Shown here: positions 52,732-61,263 of the stretch, piece after piece
Layout of the letters: each line of letters starts with the position of its first letter
Position numbering within the stretch: position 1 is the stretch's first letter
Source: Accumulibacter sp.
GTDB taxonomy: Bacteria > Pseudomonadota > Gammaproteobacteria > Burkholderiales > Rhodocyclaceae
NCBI GenBank assembly: GCA_017302455.1
Contig: JAFLDO010000024.1
Location: 1-64,000, forward strand
Direction: 5' to 3'
Length of the DNA: 64,000 nucleotides
Notes under the pieces: model-generated
What the model was told of the DNA's origin: nothing
Databases searched by the model: none
Seen by the model: only the letters and a program-made list of their open reading frames with translations
Made by a program: the position numbers and the translations under genes

Positions 52732-53082
52732 ATGAAACGCCTGTCCCTGCTGGTCACCCTGAGCTTGTTCCTGGCTGCGGCCGCTGCCGATCCGGAAGCC
52801 GCGCCATCCGCCATCCGTGAACTCGGACAGCTCAATGGGCAGGCGCTGGCCTGTGGTCAGATGGCCATCGCCGGTCAAGCCAAGGCGCTGATGATCCGCC
52901 ATGCGCCGAAAACCCGCCGTTACGGCGGGATCTTCGAGGAGGAAACCAACGCCGCCTTCCTTGCGCAAGGCAAGGATACGGACAGGTGCCCACCGCCCGA
53001 AGATTTCGCCATCCGACTCGAGGGTCTGGCGAAGCGCCTTCCGGCCATCCTGCCTGGCAGCCAGCCGGCCGCGGAGCGGTGA
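52732..53082 (+). CDS. Small exported protein, function unknown
   Basis: Protein of 116 residues with a signal peptide (MKRLSLLVTLSLFLAAAAA). The mature part contains LGQLNGQALACGQMAIAGQAK near 33-53 and DRCPPPEDF near 89-97, and two cysteines. I do not recognise the family. It starts a three-gene run with the SCO protein two bases after its stop. A TATAAT at 52689-52694 may be its -10 box, but no good -35 stands before it. Confidence 0.75.
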   Translation: MKRLSLLVTLSLFLAAAAADPEAAPSAIRELGQLNGQALACGQMAIAGQAKALMIRHAPKTRRYGGIFEEETNAAFLAQGKDTDRCPPPEDFAIRLEGLAKRLPAILPGSQPAAER

Positions 53083-53084
53083 GC

Positions 53085-53720
53085 ATGCCGCTGACGCGTC
53101 TGCTCGTCGCGCTGCTGTCGACCTTGCTGACTGTGCTGGCCCTGGCCTCCGAGTTGGACCCAGAGCAGGAGCACGCTTTGCCACCGCCGGGGATCACCGG
53201 CCGCTATCTGCTGATGGATACCAACGGACGCGCGGTCAGCAATGAGGACTTCCTCGGTCGCTTCCAGTTGATCTCCTTCGGCTACACCTTCTGCCCCGAC
53301 ATCTGTCCGACGACACTCGCCGAGATGTCGCTGGTGATGAGCAGCCTGGGCAGCGACGCCGAGCGGCTGCAGCCGGTGTTCATCACCGTCGACCCGGAAC
53401 GCGACACGGCGAGCGTCCTGCGCACCTATGTGACCTTCTTCCACCCACGGATGATCGGCCTGCGCGGCTCGCCGGCGCTGATTCGACGTGCTGCCGACAA
53501 CTTCCGGGTCCGTTACGAGAAGGTGCGGGAGCCCGGTGCGCCACCGGACGAGTACGCCGTTGACCACTCCGCGGGGATGTTCCTGCTCGGACCTGATGGC
53601 AGCTATATCCGCAAGTTCGCCTATGCCGTGCCACCGGCCGAGATCGGCGAACGCATTCGCGAGATCATGGCTGCCGGAGATCAGCGGGCCACCGATTTCC
53701 ATCGGAGCACGACTCCATGA
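53085..53720 (+). CDS. SCO1/SenC-family copper chaperone
   Basis: Protein of 211 residues (ATG 53085; GTG 53079 would add two residues and overlap the previous stop). A signal anchor (about 5-22) is followed by a thioredoxin fold with the copper-binding Cys pair in FGYTFCPDICPTTLAEM near 64-80 and the ligand His in YAVDHSAGMFLL near 160. SCO proteins help to build the CuA centre of cytochrome oxidase or act as thiol reductants. The neighbours on both sides are small exported proteins in the same operon. Confidence 0.92.
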   Translation: MPLTRLLVALLSTLLTVLALASELDPEQEHALPPPGITGRYLLMDTNGRAVSNEDFLGRFQLISFGYTFCPDICPTTLAEMSLVMSSLGSDAERLQPVFITVDPERDTASVLRTYVTFFHPRMIGLRGSPALIRRAADNFRVRYEKVREPGAPPDEYAVDHSAGMFLLGPDGSYIRKFAYAVPPAEIGERIREIMAAGDQRATDFHRSTTP

Positions 53721-54193
53721 ACCCAAGCCGACTCGTTTTCTGTCTGCTCTTCACCGGCGCGGTCGCCGCCACTGCCGGCGAAAGGCTGACCTGCCCCGAT
53801 CTCGCTACCGCAACGCCGGTCGGCAACTGCCCGCGCGAAAGCGATCTCCAATACACGTTCACCGGCTACTGCAGTGACGACCGACGAATGTACCAGCAGG
53901 ACACCGCGGTGTGCACCGACTACCAGGAATACCGCAAGCTCAAGAACGTCGTTCCCTGGGAATCGGCGGACGGCGCCTTCATGGCCTATCTGTCCTGCGA
54001 ATTGCCGGCCGACCGGATCAAGGCCGCACGCGCGTCGCAAGTCGCGGTCTCGCGACAGGGGAAGATCATCATACTGGCCTGCCACTATGACCAGGGAATC
54101 ACCTTCACGCACCGGTCACGCCGCGAATGCACGGTCGTCGGCGATGGCCACTGCGCTGCCGACCCCACGGCTTGCCGGGCAAGCTGCGAGTAG
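53717..54193 (+). CDS. Cysteine-rich exported protein, function unknown
   Basis: Protein of 158 residues whose ATG overlaps the SCO stop (ATGA). A signal peptide covers about 1-21 (LVFCLLFTGAVAATAG). The mature part has nine or ten cysteines (LTCPDL, GNCPRES, GYCSDD, AVCTDY, LSCELP, LACHYD, RECTVV, GHCAADPTACRASCE), implying several disulfides. The link to the SCO chaperone fits a periplasmic thiol or metal task, but no family is recognised. Confidence 0.78.
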   Translation: MNPSRLVFCLLFTGAVAATAGERLTCPDLATATPVGNCPRESDLQYTFTGYCSDDRRMYQQDTAVCTDYQEYRKLKNVVPWESADGAFMAYLSCELPADRIKAARASQVAVSRQGKIIILACHYDQGITFTHRSRRECTVVGDGHCAADPTACRASCE

Positions 54194-54296
54194 AACCGGA
54201 GGACTGGAGATCTGGAAGGGGTTGAAGCCGCCGGAGTGGTGGCTGCCGCCTGACCCGGCGACTTCGCAACTGCTGCCGCTGGCGGCCAAAAACTAA

Positions 54297-54326
54297 CGCG
54301 GCGCGATACCAGAGGTACGCGCCGCG
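54297..54326. terminator. GC-rich hairpin
   Basis: A 9-bp stem CGCGGCGCG at 54297-54305 with its complement at 54318-54326 and a 12-base loop. It lies between the cysteine-rich gene and the end of the small minus-strand gene and may end both transcripts; no T-tract follows. Confidence 0.45.
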
Positions 54327-54347
54327 CGTGCTACGGACACCGACAAG

Positions 54348-54479
54348 TCAGTTCTTGGGTTGCGCCGGGGTGCTCATTTCGCTCTTGCCATCCTTGGCTT
54401 TCTCAGCCGAGCAGGCGACAGCAGTTGCACTTGATAGCGCCAGCGCCAAGGCCATCAGGCCGGCGATCAGTTTCCCCAT
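54348..54479 (-). CDS. 43-residue exported peptide
   Basis: A short reading frame with strong start signals: AAGGAG at 54486-54491 on the minus strand, seven bases before the ATG at 54479. The product begins MGKLIAGLMALALALSSATA, a clear signal peptide, and continues CSAEKAKDGKSEMSTP, a charged tail of about 20 residues; the single Cys after AVA may be a weak lipobox. Small lipoproteins of this shape are common and usually of unknown role. The good ribosome site and signal peptide are the support. Confidence 0.6.
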   Translation of the reverse strand: MGKLIAGLMALALALSSATAVACSAEKAKDGKSEMSTPAQPKN

Positions 54480-54965
54480 ACGCTTCTCCTTGTGGCTGCC
54501 GAGATTGGCGACGTCAATTTAGACCGATCCTGCAGCAAATGCAACCGCGCTCGCAGCGATGGCTCTCAGCAAAGCGCCGAGACGCTGTTGTCCAGCGCCC
54601 TTTGCCCGCCGAAGGTGTAACGCTTCGTTGTCTCGCGCGCTAGCTCGTGATATTTCATAACGCACTGCATTAATTGCGTAATACCGGCTTTCGCCAGGGC
54701 GCAGAGGGGCTTATCGTTGCATATTGTTGCACCCCCACCGTCCGTTGCATGAGCCTGCCCTGCACCTGAACAGGGCTGATTTCATTCGAGAACGGCTGGT
54801 TGTCACCAAGTGGCACGATTGATGCTCGAAACGGGCCAAGGCAGTAGCTTACACAGATCGTCTCGCAGCCGGCGGAAGGTCGCGCTTGACCTGCTGGGCA
54901 TCAACCAACCGGGTCCAGACTGCCATCCCACTGACCATCATCGCAGCAGAAGACAGGTGAATACC
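54480..54965. other. Intergenic region before the PhoU-like pair
   Basis: About 486 bases without a supported gene. The middle (54640-54760) is AT-richer than the surroundings and contains repeated TTGCA/TGCAT words (TTGCATATTGTTGCA near 54716-54730), a possible regulatory site for the divergent genes. No clear promoter pair could be chosen. Confidence 0.4.
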
Positions 54966-55694
54966 ATGGCCCTGACCCCCATTTCAAAAATTGTGCGCCG
55001 AGTACGTCCTGTGGTCAGCGTGCCAGAACTGGCGGATTTCGTTTCCATGATCGATCGGCAGGCACGACTGCTGGTCAAAGTGGCCACAACAGCGAGCGAA
55101 ATCATCGAGGGCAAGGAGTCCGCGCATGCTGTTCGACTGTTGGAACTCGAACAGCGCCGCGAAGAGCTGAAGCGACGTAACTACGCCGCCTTGGACTCGA
55201 TTCCCAACCCCACGCCGCGTATCGACGAGATCCGCTCGACGATGGACGCCATTGATCGGGCCGCTGCCCGCCTGTTCGTGACTGGGCGGGATTTCCATGA
55301 GTGGAGCTCGGAGTCCGACGAAGCCATTCGCCGGATGATGACCGTCATTCGGAATGCGGCTGGGAACCTGCAGCATGGCTACGCGCAACTGAGGAAAGGC
55401 TCGTCGGCCGCCGAGTTTGATGCCCACGAAGCAATCGGCTGCAAGGACGCGATAGACCGCCACCATCCTCTTGCTCTCAGAGAAACGACAACCAGCGACC
55501 AACAATGCCATTTGCCACCTGTGGCTCAAGTCGCCCCGAAGCCTGACCCCACGTCGGTTGTGGGCGCCTCCTGCCAGGAAGATCTGTATGCGAACCTGAA
55601 CGACATCGTCGAGGAGCTTGTAGGCGCCGGCATCATCTTGAGGAATTGGTCGCAACGACTCGCCACGGACTTGCAAGGCCGGCGGGATGAGTGA
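54966..55694 (+). CDS. PhoU-like (DUF47-related) protein, first of a pair
   Basis: Protein of 242 residues, all helical in character, with no signal peptide. It shows the layout of PhoU/DUF47 proteins (FVSMIDRQARLLVKVATTASEIIEGKESAHAVRLLELEQRREELKR cut across about 25-70; EIRSTMDAIDRAAARLFV near 92-109), though it is more diverged than the DUF47 protein at 61900-62562. ATG 54966 follows an AGGTGAATACC stretch. PhoU-like proteins tune phosphate transporters by metal-bound helical bundles. The next gene is a second protein of the same length and type, and a SulP transporter follows. Confidence 0.65.
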   Translation: MALTPISKIVRRVRPVVSVPELADFVSMIDRQARLLVKVATTASEIIEGKESAHAVRLLELEQRREELKRRNYAALDSIPNPTPRIDEIRSTMDAIDRAAARLFVTGRDFHEWSSESDEAIRRMMTVIRNAAGNLQHGYAQLRKGSSAAEFDAHEAIGCKDAIDRHHPLALRETTTSDQQCHLPPVAQVAPKPDPTSVVGASCQEDLYANLNDIVEELVGAGIILRNWSQRLATDLQGRRDE

Positions 55695-55753
55695 GCAATT
55701 TCGTCCGCGCTGGCCCGACACCAGATCTCTTAATTGAAGGAGGAGTAGTAATT

Positions 55754-56482
55754 GTGAATACGCAAATGCGCGAGACACCGAGCAGGCCCCCTGTCTCGCC
55801 ATCGATCGAAGGCGATCTCGATAGCTATCTAGATACCACTACCGACGCAACCGCCGTCTTCAGGTCGGCCGTGGACGTGTACCTGCAGAATGGTGCAGTC
55901 GGTGCGTGCTGGCACCAGGCCAAACTGATCACCGAGCACCTGCGAACGCTCGAAGACCTACAGGCGCGGATCGAGACCGGTGGAAGTTCGGTCTCGGCTT
56001 TGGGACGACCGTTTCCCGCAATGGCGGAACTGACCATCGGGGTGACCCGTCTGCTCAAGGATATGAGGCGGCAAATTACCGCTTTCGCCATCGAAGCCGG
56101 CTTCTCGAACCCCGGGCGGCGGGTACCCTCGCATCTGCTTCTCGACATGCAGGAACTGAGCGACCAAGTTTGCGCCACGGTCGGCGCCCTTGTCGATAGT
56201 TATCGCCCGAGTACGCGGTGGTGGGAACAGGGATCGGCCGGCGGTACCAAGCGGTATGTGAGTCGGTACGAAAGCCAGGCAGACCGTCTGTCGACGCAAC
56301 TCATCAAGAAGATCTTCGCAGACGGCACGCTGAACCTTGAGGTGCAACTCCCGTTGGCGCAACTCGTCGAAGAGATCGATCGTCTGGCGGACCACGCCGA
56401 ATCTATCGACAGGAACGTACGTACCGGAAAGAGAGGTGGTCGTGCCAGTGCCGGTAACAGGCGTCGCAGACATTCGCGCTAA
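55754..56482 (+). CDS. PhoU-like (DUF47-related) protein, second of a pair
   Basis: Protein of 242 residues from GTG 55754, chosen because AAGGAGGAG stands at 55737-55745; an upstream GTG at 55691 lacks such a site. The similarity to the DUF47 protein at 61900-62562 is clear: LDSYLDTTTDATAVFRSAVDVYLQ near 22-45, LLKDMRRQITAF, and RYESQADRLSTQLIKKIFADG near 170-190 beside LVEEIDRLADHAESIDR near 205-221. It ends in a basic tail (GKRGGRASAGNRRRRHSR). It probably regulates or partners a transporter; here the next gene is SulP, not PiT. Confidence 0.75.
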   Translation: MNTQMRETPSRPPVSPSIEGDLDSYLDTTTDATAVFRSAVDVYLQNGAVGACWHQAKLITEHLRTLEDLQARIETGGSSVSALGRPFPAMAELTIGVTRLLKDMRRQITAFAIEAGFSNPGRRVPSHLLLDMQELSDQVCATVGALVDSYRPSTRWWEQGSAGGTKRYVSRYESQADRLSTQLIKKIFADGTLNLEVQLPLAQLVEEIDRLADHAESIDRNVRTGKRGGRASAGNRRRRHSR

Positions 56483-56751
56483 CTCGACGATCGGCGATAG
56501 TTGCGCAAGCCATGGTGGGCCGGTCACACTCTGACGAGGTCGCATCACTCGGTTATGGGCCGGTTCCGGTTAGATGCCGCACACTCCTCAGGCTTCCATT
56601 GGAAATTCGGCGGGGATGGTGGTGGTAGCATGTCGCCGGCCTGCTGTTTTCGTCCAGGATTGGATAGCTCTCGTTGCGGCAGGCTGGACCGTCTGCGTTG
56701 GGGAGGATTGACGGCTGGATTGCAGTCTGAGCGAGTGGAGTGGAACTTACC

Positions 56752-58953
56752 ATGACGTCGAACAATAACAAGCTTGTCGGTGACTTCTGGGGTGGTCTTG
56801 CCGCCATGTTGGTGGCGCTGCCGTCGGCGATCGCATTCGGCGTGACGATCTATGCATCGATCGGGCCCGTTTACGCCGCCTTGGGGGCGATGGCCGGGAT
56901 TCTCGGGGCGACCGCTCTGGGGTTGGTGACGCCGGCCCTCGGCGGTACCAACCGCCTGATTACCGCACCGTGTGCGCCGGCCGCGGCGCTTCTCTCCGCC
57001 TTTGCTATTGAACTCGTGGAGCGTGGGGTCGAACCTGCCTTCATCGTACTCATGTTGTCGGCCGTTGGCGTGATCTGCGGGATGATGCAGTTGCTCCTCG
57101 GTTTCATGGGTATCGGCAGCTTGATCAAGTACATCCCCTTCCCAGTGGTCAGCGGCTATCTCACAGGTGTCGGTCTGATCATCATCGGCAGTCAGATTCC
57201 GAAGTTTCTCGGGGATCCCGGCGGCCACTCCTGGTGGCGGGTCCTGATTGCGCCTGAGTGGTGGCAGTGGCAGAGCGCAGTCATCGGCTCCGTGACGATC
57301 CTCGTAATGCTCGGGGCACCGCTGATCACGCGAATCGTGCCGGCGGCCATTCTCGGCTTGCTGTCGGGAGTGCTCACCTATTTCGCACTGGCCTATGGAG
57401 TGGACGAGAAGCTGCTGGTTATCGAAGGGAACAAGCTGATCATCGGTCCGCTGGGCGGTACCGCCTCAAGCCTGCTTGAGGCGGTCACAAGCCGCTGGCG
57501 CGAGATCGGCGAACTCAAGCTCAGTCAAATCGCAGGCCTATTCGGAACAGCCTTGATCCTGGCGTTGTTGTTGTCGATCGACACGCTCAAGACCGCAGTC
57601 GTTCTCGATACGATGACGCGTAGCCGTCACGACTCGAACCGTGAACTTGTCGCGCAGGGTCTCGGCAACGTGGCATCGGCTTGCGCTGGCGGTATGCCGG
57701 GAGCCGGACAGATGGGCGCGACACTGGTCAATCTGGCGAGTGGTGGCCAGACCCGCGTCTCGGGGGTATTTGAGGGCGTACTGTCGTTGATCGCGTTTCT
57801 TCTTCTCGGAACCTTCATTGCCTGGATTCCGGTCGCCGCGCTGGCCGGCATCCTGATCGTTGTCGGCGTGCGAATGATAGACCGGCATAGTCTTCGCCTA
57901 CTCGAGTCGCCGTGGACCCTGTCCGACTTCATCGTGATCGTGACAGTGGTAGCCGTGGCGGTCGGCTATAGCCTGATCGCGGCATCGGGGGTCGGAATTG
58001 CTCTGGCCATGTTCCTGTTCATCCGCGAACAACTGGGCAGCACGGTCATCCGTGGCACGACGGACGGGGGAAACAGGTTTTCGAAGAGAGTCCGCTTGCC
58101 CCGGGACATGGACCTTCTGGAGAAGAAGGGAGCCCAAACGGCCATACTCGAACTGCAGGGCAGCCTGTTTTTCGGCACCAAGGACCAACTTTACACCGCA
58201 CTCGAGCCGGAACTCGGCAAACGGAAGTACATCGTACTGGACATGCGGCGCGTACAGTCAGTGGATGTAACGGCGGTGCATCTGTTAAGCCAAATCCGCG
58301 ACTCGCTGATCGAACGTGACGCCGTCCTGGTATTCAGCGGCGTGTCTCGCACTTTGCCCAATGGCCGGAATATCGGCGAGTTCTTCGACCAGATGGCACT
58401 TACCAAGATGACCAACTCTGTCAAAGTGTTTCCGGAACTTGACGACGCGCTGGAGTGGATTGAAGACCAGACCCTTCGCGAAAGCAGCGTCGAGCCCTCA
58501 GAGGTCGCGTCCCTACAACTGAAAGATTTCGAACTCTTCAGCGACCACAAGGACGAAACGCTGGCGGACCTCGAGGCATCAATGGAGCGTCGCTCGCTGC
58601 TCAAGGACGAGAAGGTGTACTCGTTTGGCGACCCGGGAAACGAACTATACCTAATTCTCAAGGGCGCAGTCCGCATCACACTGCCGAGCGCCGGACCAGC
58701 AGCTGCGCATCATGCGCTCACTTACGGACGCGGCGATTTCTTCGGAGGAATGGCGTTTCTTTCAGAAATGACACGCCTCAACGATGCGACGGCGTTGGAA
58801 GACACCGAACTCTACGTATTGCCGCGCGAGCAATTCGAAAGACTCAAGGAGGAGCATAAGCGGCTTGCCTGCCATCTGGTGGAAGCGCTCGCCAAGGTCC
58901 TCGCTATGCGCCTGCGTTACTCCGACAAGGAGTTGATGGCCATGCAGGACTAG
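56752..58953 (+). CDS. SulP-family anion transporter fused to STAS and cyclic-nucleotide-like domains
   Basis: Protein of 733 residues. The membrane part (about 1-430, 11-14 helices) has the SulP features GVTIYASIGPVYAALGAMAG, GGTNRLITAPCAPAAAL near 63-79, GYLTGVGLIIIGSQIPKFLG near 127-146 and SIDTLKTAVVLD near 278-289. A STAS domain (about 460-575) carries QGSLFFGTKDQLY and VDVTAVHLLSQI. A third domain (about 600-720) is a cyclic-nucleotide-binding fold (EKVYSFGDPGNELYLILKGAVRI, YGRGDFFGGMAFLSEM), yet the phosphate-binding Glu of the usual GELA motif is Gly. SulP proteins carry sulfate, bicarbonate or other anions; the substrate here is unknown. The ORF upstream region of 269 bases has no gene. 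Confidence 0.9.
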   Translation: MTSNNNKLVGDFWGGLAAMLVALPSAIAFGVTIYASIGPVYAALGAMAGILGATALGLVTPALGGTNRLITAPCAPAAALLSAFAIELVERGVEPAFIVLMLSAVGVICGMMQLLLGFMGIGSLIKYIPFPVVSGYLTGVGLIIIGSQIPKFLGDPGGHSWWRVLIAPEWWQWQSAVIGSVTILVMLGAPLITRIVPAAILGLLSGVLTYFALAYGVDEKLLVIEGNKLIIGPLGGTASSLLEAVTSRWREIGELKLSQIAGLFGTALILALLLSIDTLKTAVVLDTMTRSRHDSNRELVAQGLGNVASACAGGMPGAGQMGATLVNLASGGQTRVSGVFEGVLSLIAFLLLGTFIAWIPVAALAGILIVVGVRMIDRHSLRLLESPWTLSDFIVIVTVVAVAVGYSLIAASGVGIALAMFLFIREQLGSTVIRGTTDGGNRFSKRVRLPRDMDLLEKKGAQTAILELQGSLFFGTKDQLYTALEPELGKRKYIVLDMRRVQSVDVTAVHLLSQIRDSLIERDAVLVFSGVSRTLPNGRNIGEFFDQMALTKMTNSVKVFPELDDALEWIEDQTLRESSVEPSEVASLQLKDFELFSDHKDETLADLEASMERRSLLKDEKVYSFGDPGNELYLILKGAVRITLPSAGPAAAHHALTYGRGDFFGGMAFLSEMTRLNDATALEDTELYVLPREQFERLKEEHKRLACHLVEALAKVLAMRLRYSDKELMAMQD

Positions 58954-59215
58954 ATCGGGGCTGCGACGGGCCGCAGGCTGTCGCTTTGCGCCACCTTGCT
59001 TGTTGCGGCAAGGCACTCTCTGCTGCCCGGAAGGTGAACTCCTGACCACGCGCTGGGCTGGTCGATCGACCCGCGACTCTAACTGACCCGAGCCCCGGAC
59101 TGCAGGGCAACTCACTGCCCGCCTGTCTGCTCGGTGCTGGAATTCGCCGCTTCTGATGCCGTTGTTCGCCAGCCGGAACACCGCGCTTGCAAACCCTTTC
59201 GAGGAGCCACTTGTC
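58954..59215. other. Gap between SulP gene and NhaD-like carrier
   Basis: These 262 bases hold no supported gene. GAGGAGCC at 59201-59208 is a good ribosome site for the carrier's original ATG at 59216. Confidence 0.5.
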
Positions 59216-60807
59216 ATGCGCACCCCTTTAGCCGCCTCCGTCCGGGGGACGCCCTGTTGTTGCTGCTTGCTCTTGGCCCCCTGCCTGGGCCGCCGAAACG
59301 CTCCCGGAAGGACCCGTCCTATTCGGCATCCCGGTCGATTTCATCCTTTTTGCGCTGACGCTTCTGGGCGTTGCGCTACTGCACCACTACACCCTGCAGG
59401 TCGCGCTCACCGGGCTGGCCACGATCACCGTCGACAGACTGCAGTTCACCGGCTTCAAGTTTGGCGCCGGGCTTGGCGGACTGGCGATCCACCTGCAGCA
59501 TGAATCGGTGATGCTCAGCAATCTGCTTGGGCTGCTGCTCGGCTTCGCGTTGCTGGCACGCCATTTCGAAGAAAGCCGGGTGCCGGACGCCTTGCCGCGC
59601 TACCTCCCTGGCGGCTGGCAGGGAGGCTTCGTCCTCCTGGTCATGATCTTCGTCCTCTTGAGCTTTCTCGACAACATCGCCGCCGCCCTGATTGGCGGCA
59701 CGGTCGCGCGTATCGTCTTCCGCCACCGCCTCCATATCGGCTATCTGGCCGCCATCGTCGCCGCCTCGAACGCCGGTGGCTCGGGATGCGTCCTCGGCGA
59801 CACCACCACGATGATGTGGATTGATGGCGTCAGCCCGCTCGACGTCACACACGCCTATGTCGCTACCGGAGTGGCGCTGGTGTTCTGCGGGATTCCCGCG
59901 GCGCTGCAGCAGCACCGCTACTCGCCCATCGTCGCGCACTCCGGTGAGGCTGCGCGTATCGACTGGGCGCGTGTGGCCATCGTCGGCTTCATCCTGCTCT
60001 CCGCCATCGTCACCAACGTGACGGTCAATGTGCTCTTTCCCGAGGTTTCGGACCGCTTCCCCTTCCTGGGTGCGGCGGTCTGGTTGGCGCTGCTGCTCGC
60101 GACGCCGTTGCGCCGACCGGAATGGAGCCTGTTGCCGGAGGCCTTGAACCTAGATTCCTCTGTTGGGCCTCGACTGAAAATGGTGGAAGCTAGCATTGGC
60201 AAGGGTTTGCGACCGATTTTCGCAACTGCGCCTCAGTTCCCTTTGGGTGGCTCGGGGGCGCTCGAAAAATCCAATGTTCATAGCGGGTTAGCCGCCGTTC
60301 TCGGCTTCAACAGAGGAATCTAGGTTGAAGGGCAGCATCTTCCTGCTCTCGCTGGTGCTCTGCGCCTCCATGATGCCGGTCGAGAAGCTGCCCGCCGCGT
60401 CGTGGCAGACGGCGATGGGGCTTGGCTTCGTTTCGGCGGTGTTCGACAACACCCCGCTGACCGCGCTGGCGCTCGTCCAGGGTGGCTACGACTGGGGCGT
60501 TCTCGCCTATGCCGTCGAGTTCGGCGGCTCGATGATCTGGTTCGGCTCTTCGGCCGGCGTCGCGCTGGCCAACATGTTTCCCGAGGCCAAGTCGGCGGGA
60601 CGCTGGCTGCTGCACGGCTGGCACGTCACCCTGGGCTATGTGGTCGGCTTTCTCACGCCGCTCTTCATCCTCGGCTGGCAGCCACATCCCAGGCTCAAGG
60701 CCGAGGGCATCGACGCCGTCAGACCGACCTTGCTCGCTGCCAGCCCGGCTTGGGCAGGCGGTCAACCTGTGCCGAACCTCGTTCGCCGCCCGGCGCCTGC
60801 CGCCTGA
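59216..60807 (+). pseudogene. NhaD/ArsB-like ion carrier gene, broken by frameshifts and a MITE
   Basis: The pieces add up to one carrier of the ion-transporter superfamily. The start is at ATG 59216, but the signal peptide then reads in three frames: MRTPLAASVRG, then ALLLLLALG, then AWAAETLPEGPVLFGIPVD. The shifts lie at a G-run (59244-59248) and a C-run (59277-59281), as if one base were lost at each. The long frame continues to 60148 with about 7 membrane helices and the motif SNAGGSGCVLGDTTTMMWI. A 176-bp element at 60149-60324 then interrupts it; after the element the frame resumes (KGSIFLLSLVLCASMM...FDNTPLTALAL...EFGGSMIWFGSSAGVALANMFPEAKS) to the stop at 60807. The transport substrate, sodium or an anion, is unknown. 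The homopolymer shifts could be sequencing errors; the insertion is not. Confidence 0.88.
60149..60324. mobile_element. MITE-like element, 176 bp, in the NhaD-like gene
   Basis: Perfect 17-bp terminal inverted repeats, CCTAGATTCCTCTGTTG at 60149-60165 and its complement at 60308-60324, are flanked by 5-bp direct repeats TTGAA at 60144-60148 and 60325-60329. Taking out the element and one TTGAA joins the two halves of the carrier in frame (EALKGSIF). It has no coding capacity. The CCTAGATTC end and the 5-bp duplication are those of IS1380-family elements such as ISEcp1, so it may be moved by such a transposase; none is in this window. Confidence 0.92.
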
Positions 60808-60837
60808 CCATCAGAACACTCCGTGGGGACCCAGAAG

Positions 60838-61263
60838 ATGCTCAAGGCACTCATTCCATTCGAAGGCTCCGACAACGCGCTGCGCGCCGTCGATCATCTC
60901 ATCAGTCTGGTGCAGGCGCGCGAACCGATGGAAGTACATCTGCTGCATGTGCGCCAGCCCATCGATTCCTGGGAGATCCGGCGCGTACTGACGGCCGACG
61001 AGATCGCCGCCCTGCAACTCTCGGAAGGCGAAGACACGCTGCAGGCCGCCAGGCAGCGCCTCGAGGCGGCCGGCATTGCCTACACGGCCAAGATCCTGGT
61101 CGGCGACGTCGCCCAGACCATCGCCCGGCACGCCGCGGAGATCGGTTGCGACACGATCATCATGGGCAGCGGCGGTGCCTCCGCCATCGCCGGCCTGTTG
61201 CTGGGTTCGGTGACGACGAAGGTCATCCACTTTGCGCAGGTGCCGGTCACCGTCGTCAAGTAG
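60838..61263 (+). CDS. Universal stress protein (UspA) family
   Basis: Protein of 141 residues from ATG 60838 (GTG 60823 would add five residues). It has the Usp fold: KALIPFEGSDNALRAVDHL near 3-21, a long central helix region, LVGDVAQTIARHAAEIGCDTIIMGSGG near 86-112, and the end GSVTTKVIHFAQVPVTVVK. The ATP-binding G-x2-G-x9-G(S/T) pattern is seen as GSGGASAIAGLLLGSVT. It lies 30 bases after the broken carrier gene, probably in the same unit. Role unknown; UspA proteins often accompany transporters. Confidence 0.88.
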   Translation: MLKALIPFEGSDNALRAVDHLISLVQAREPMEVHLLHVRQPIDSWEIRRVLTADEIAALQLSEGEDTLQAARQRLEAAGIAYTAKILVGDVAQTIARHAAEIGCDTIIMGSGGASAIAGLLLGSVTTKVIHFAQVPVTVVK

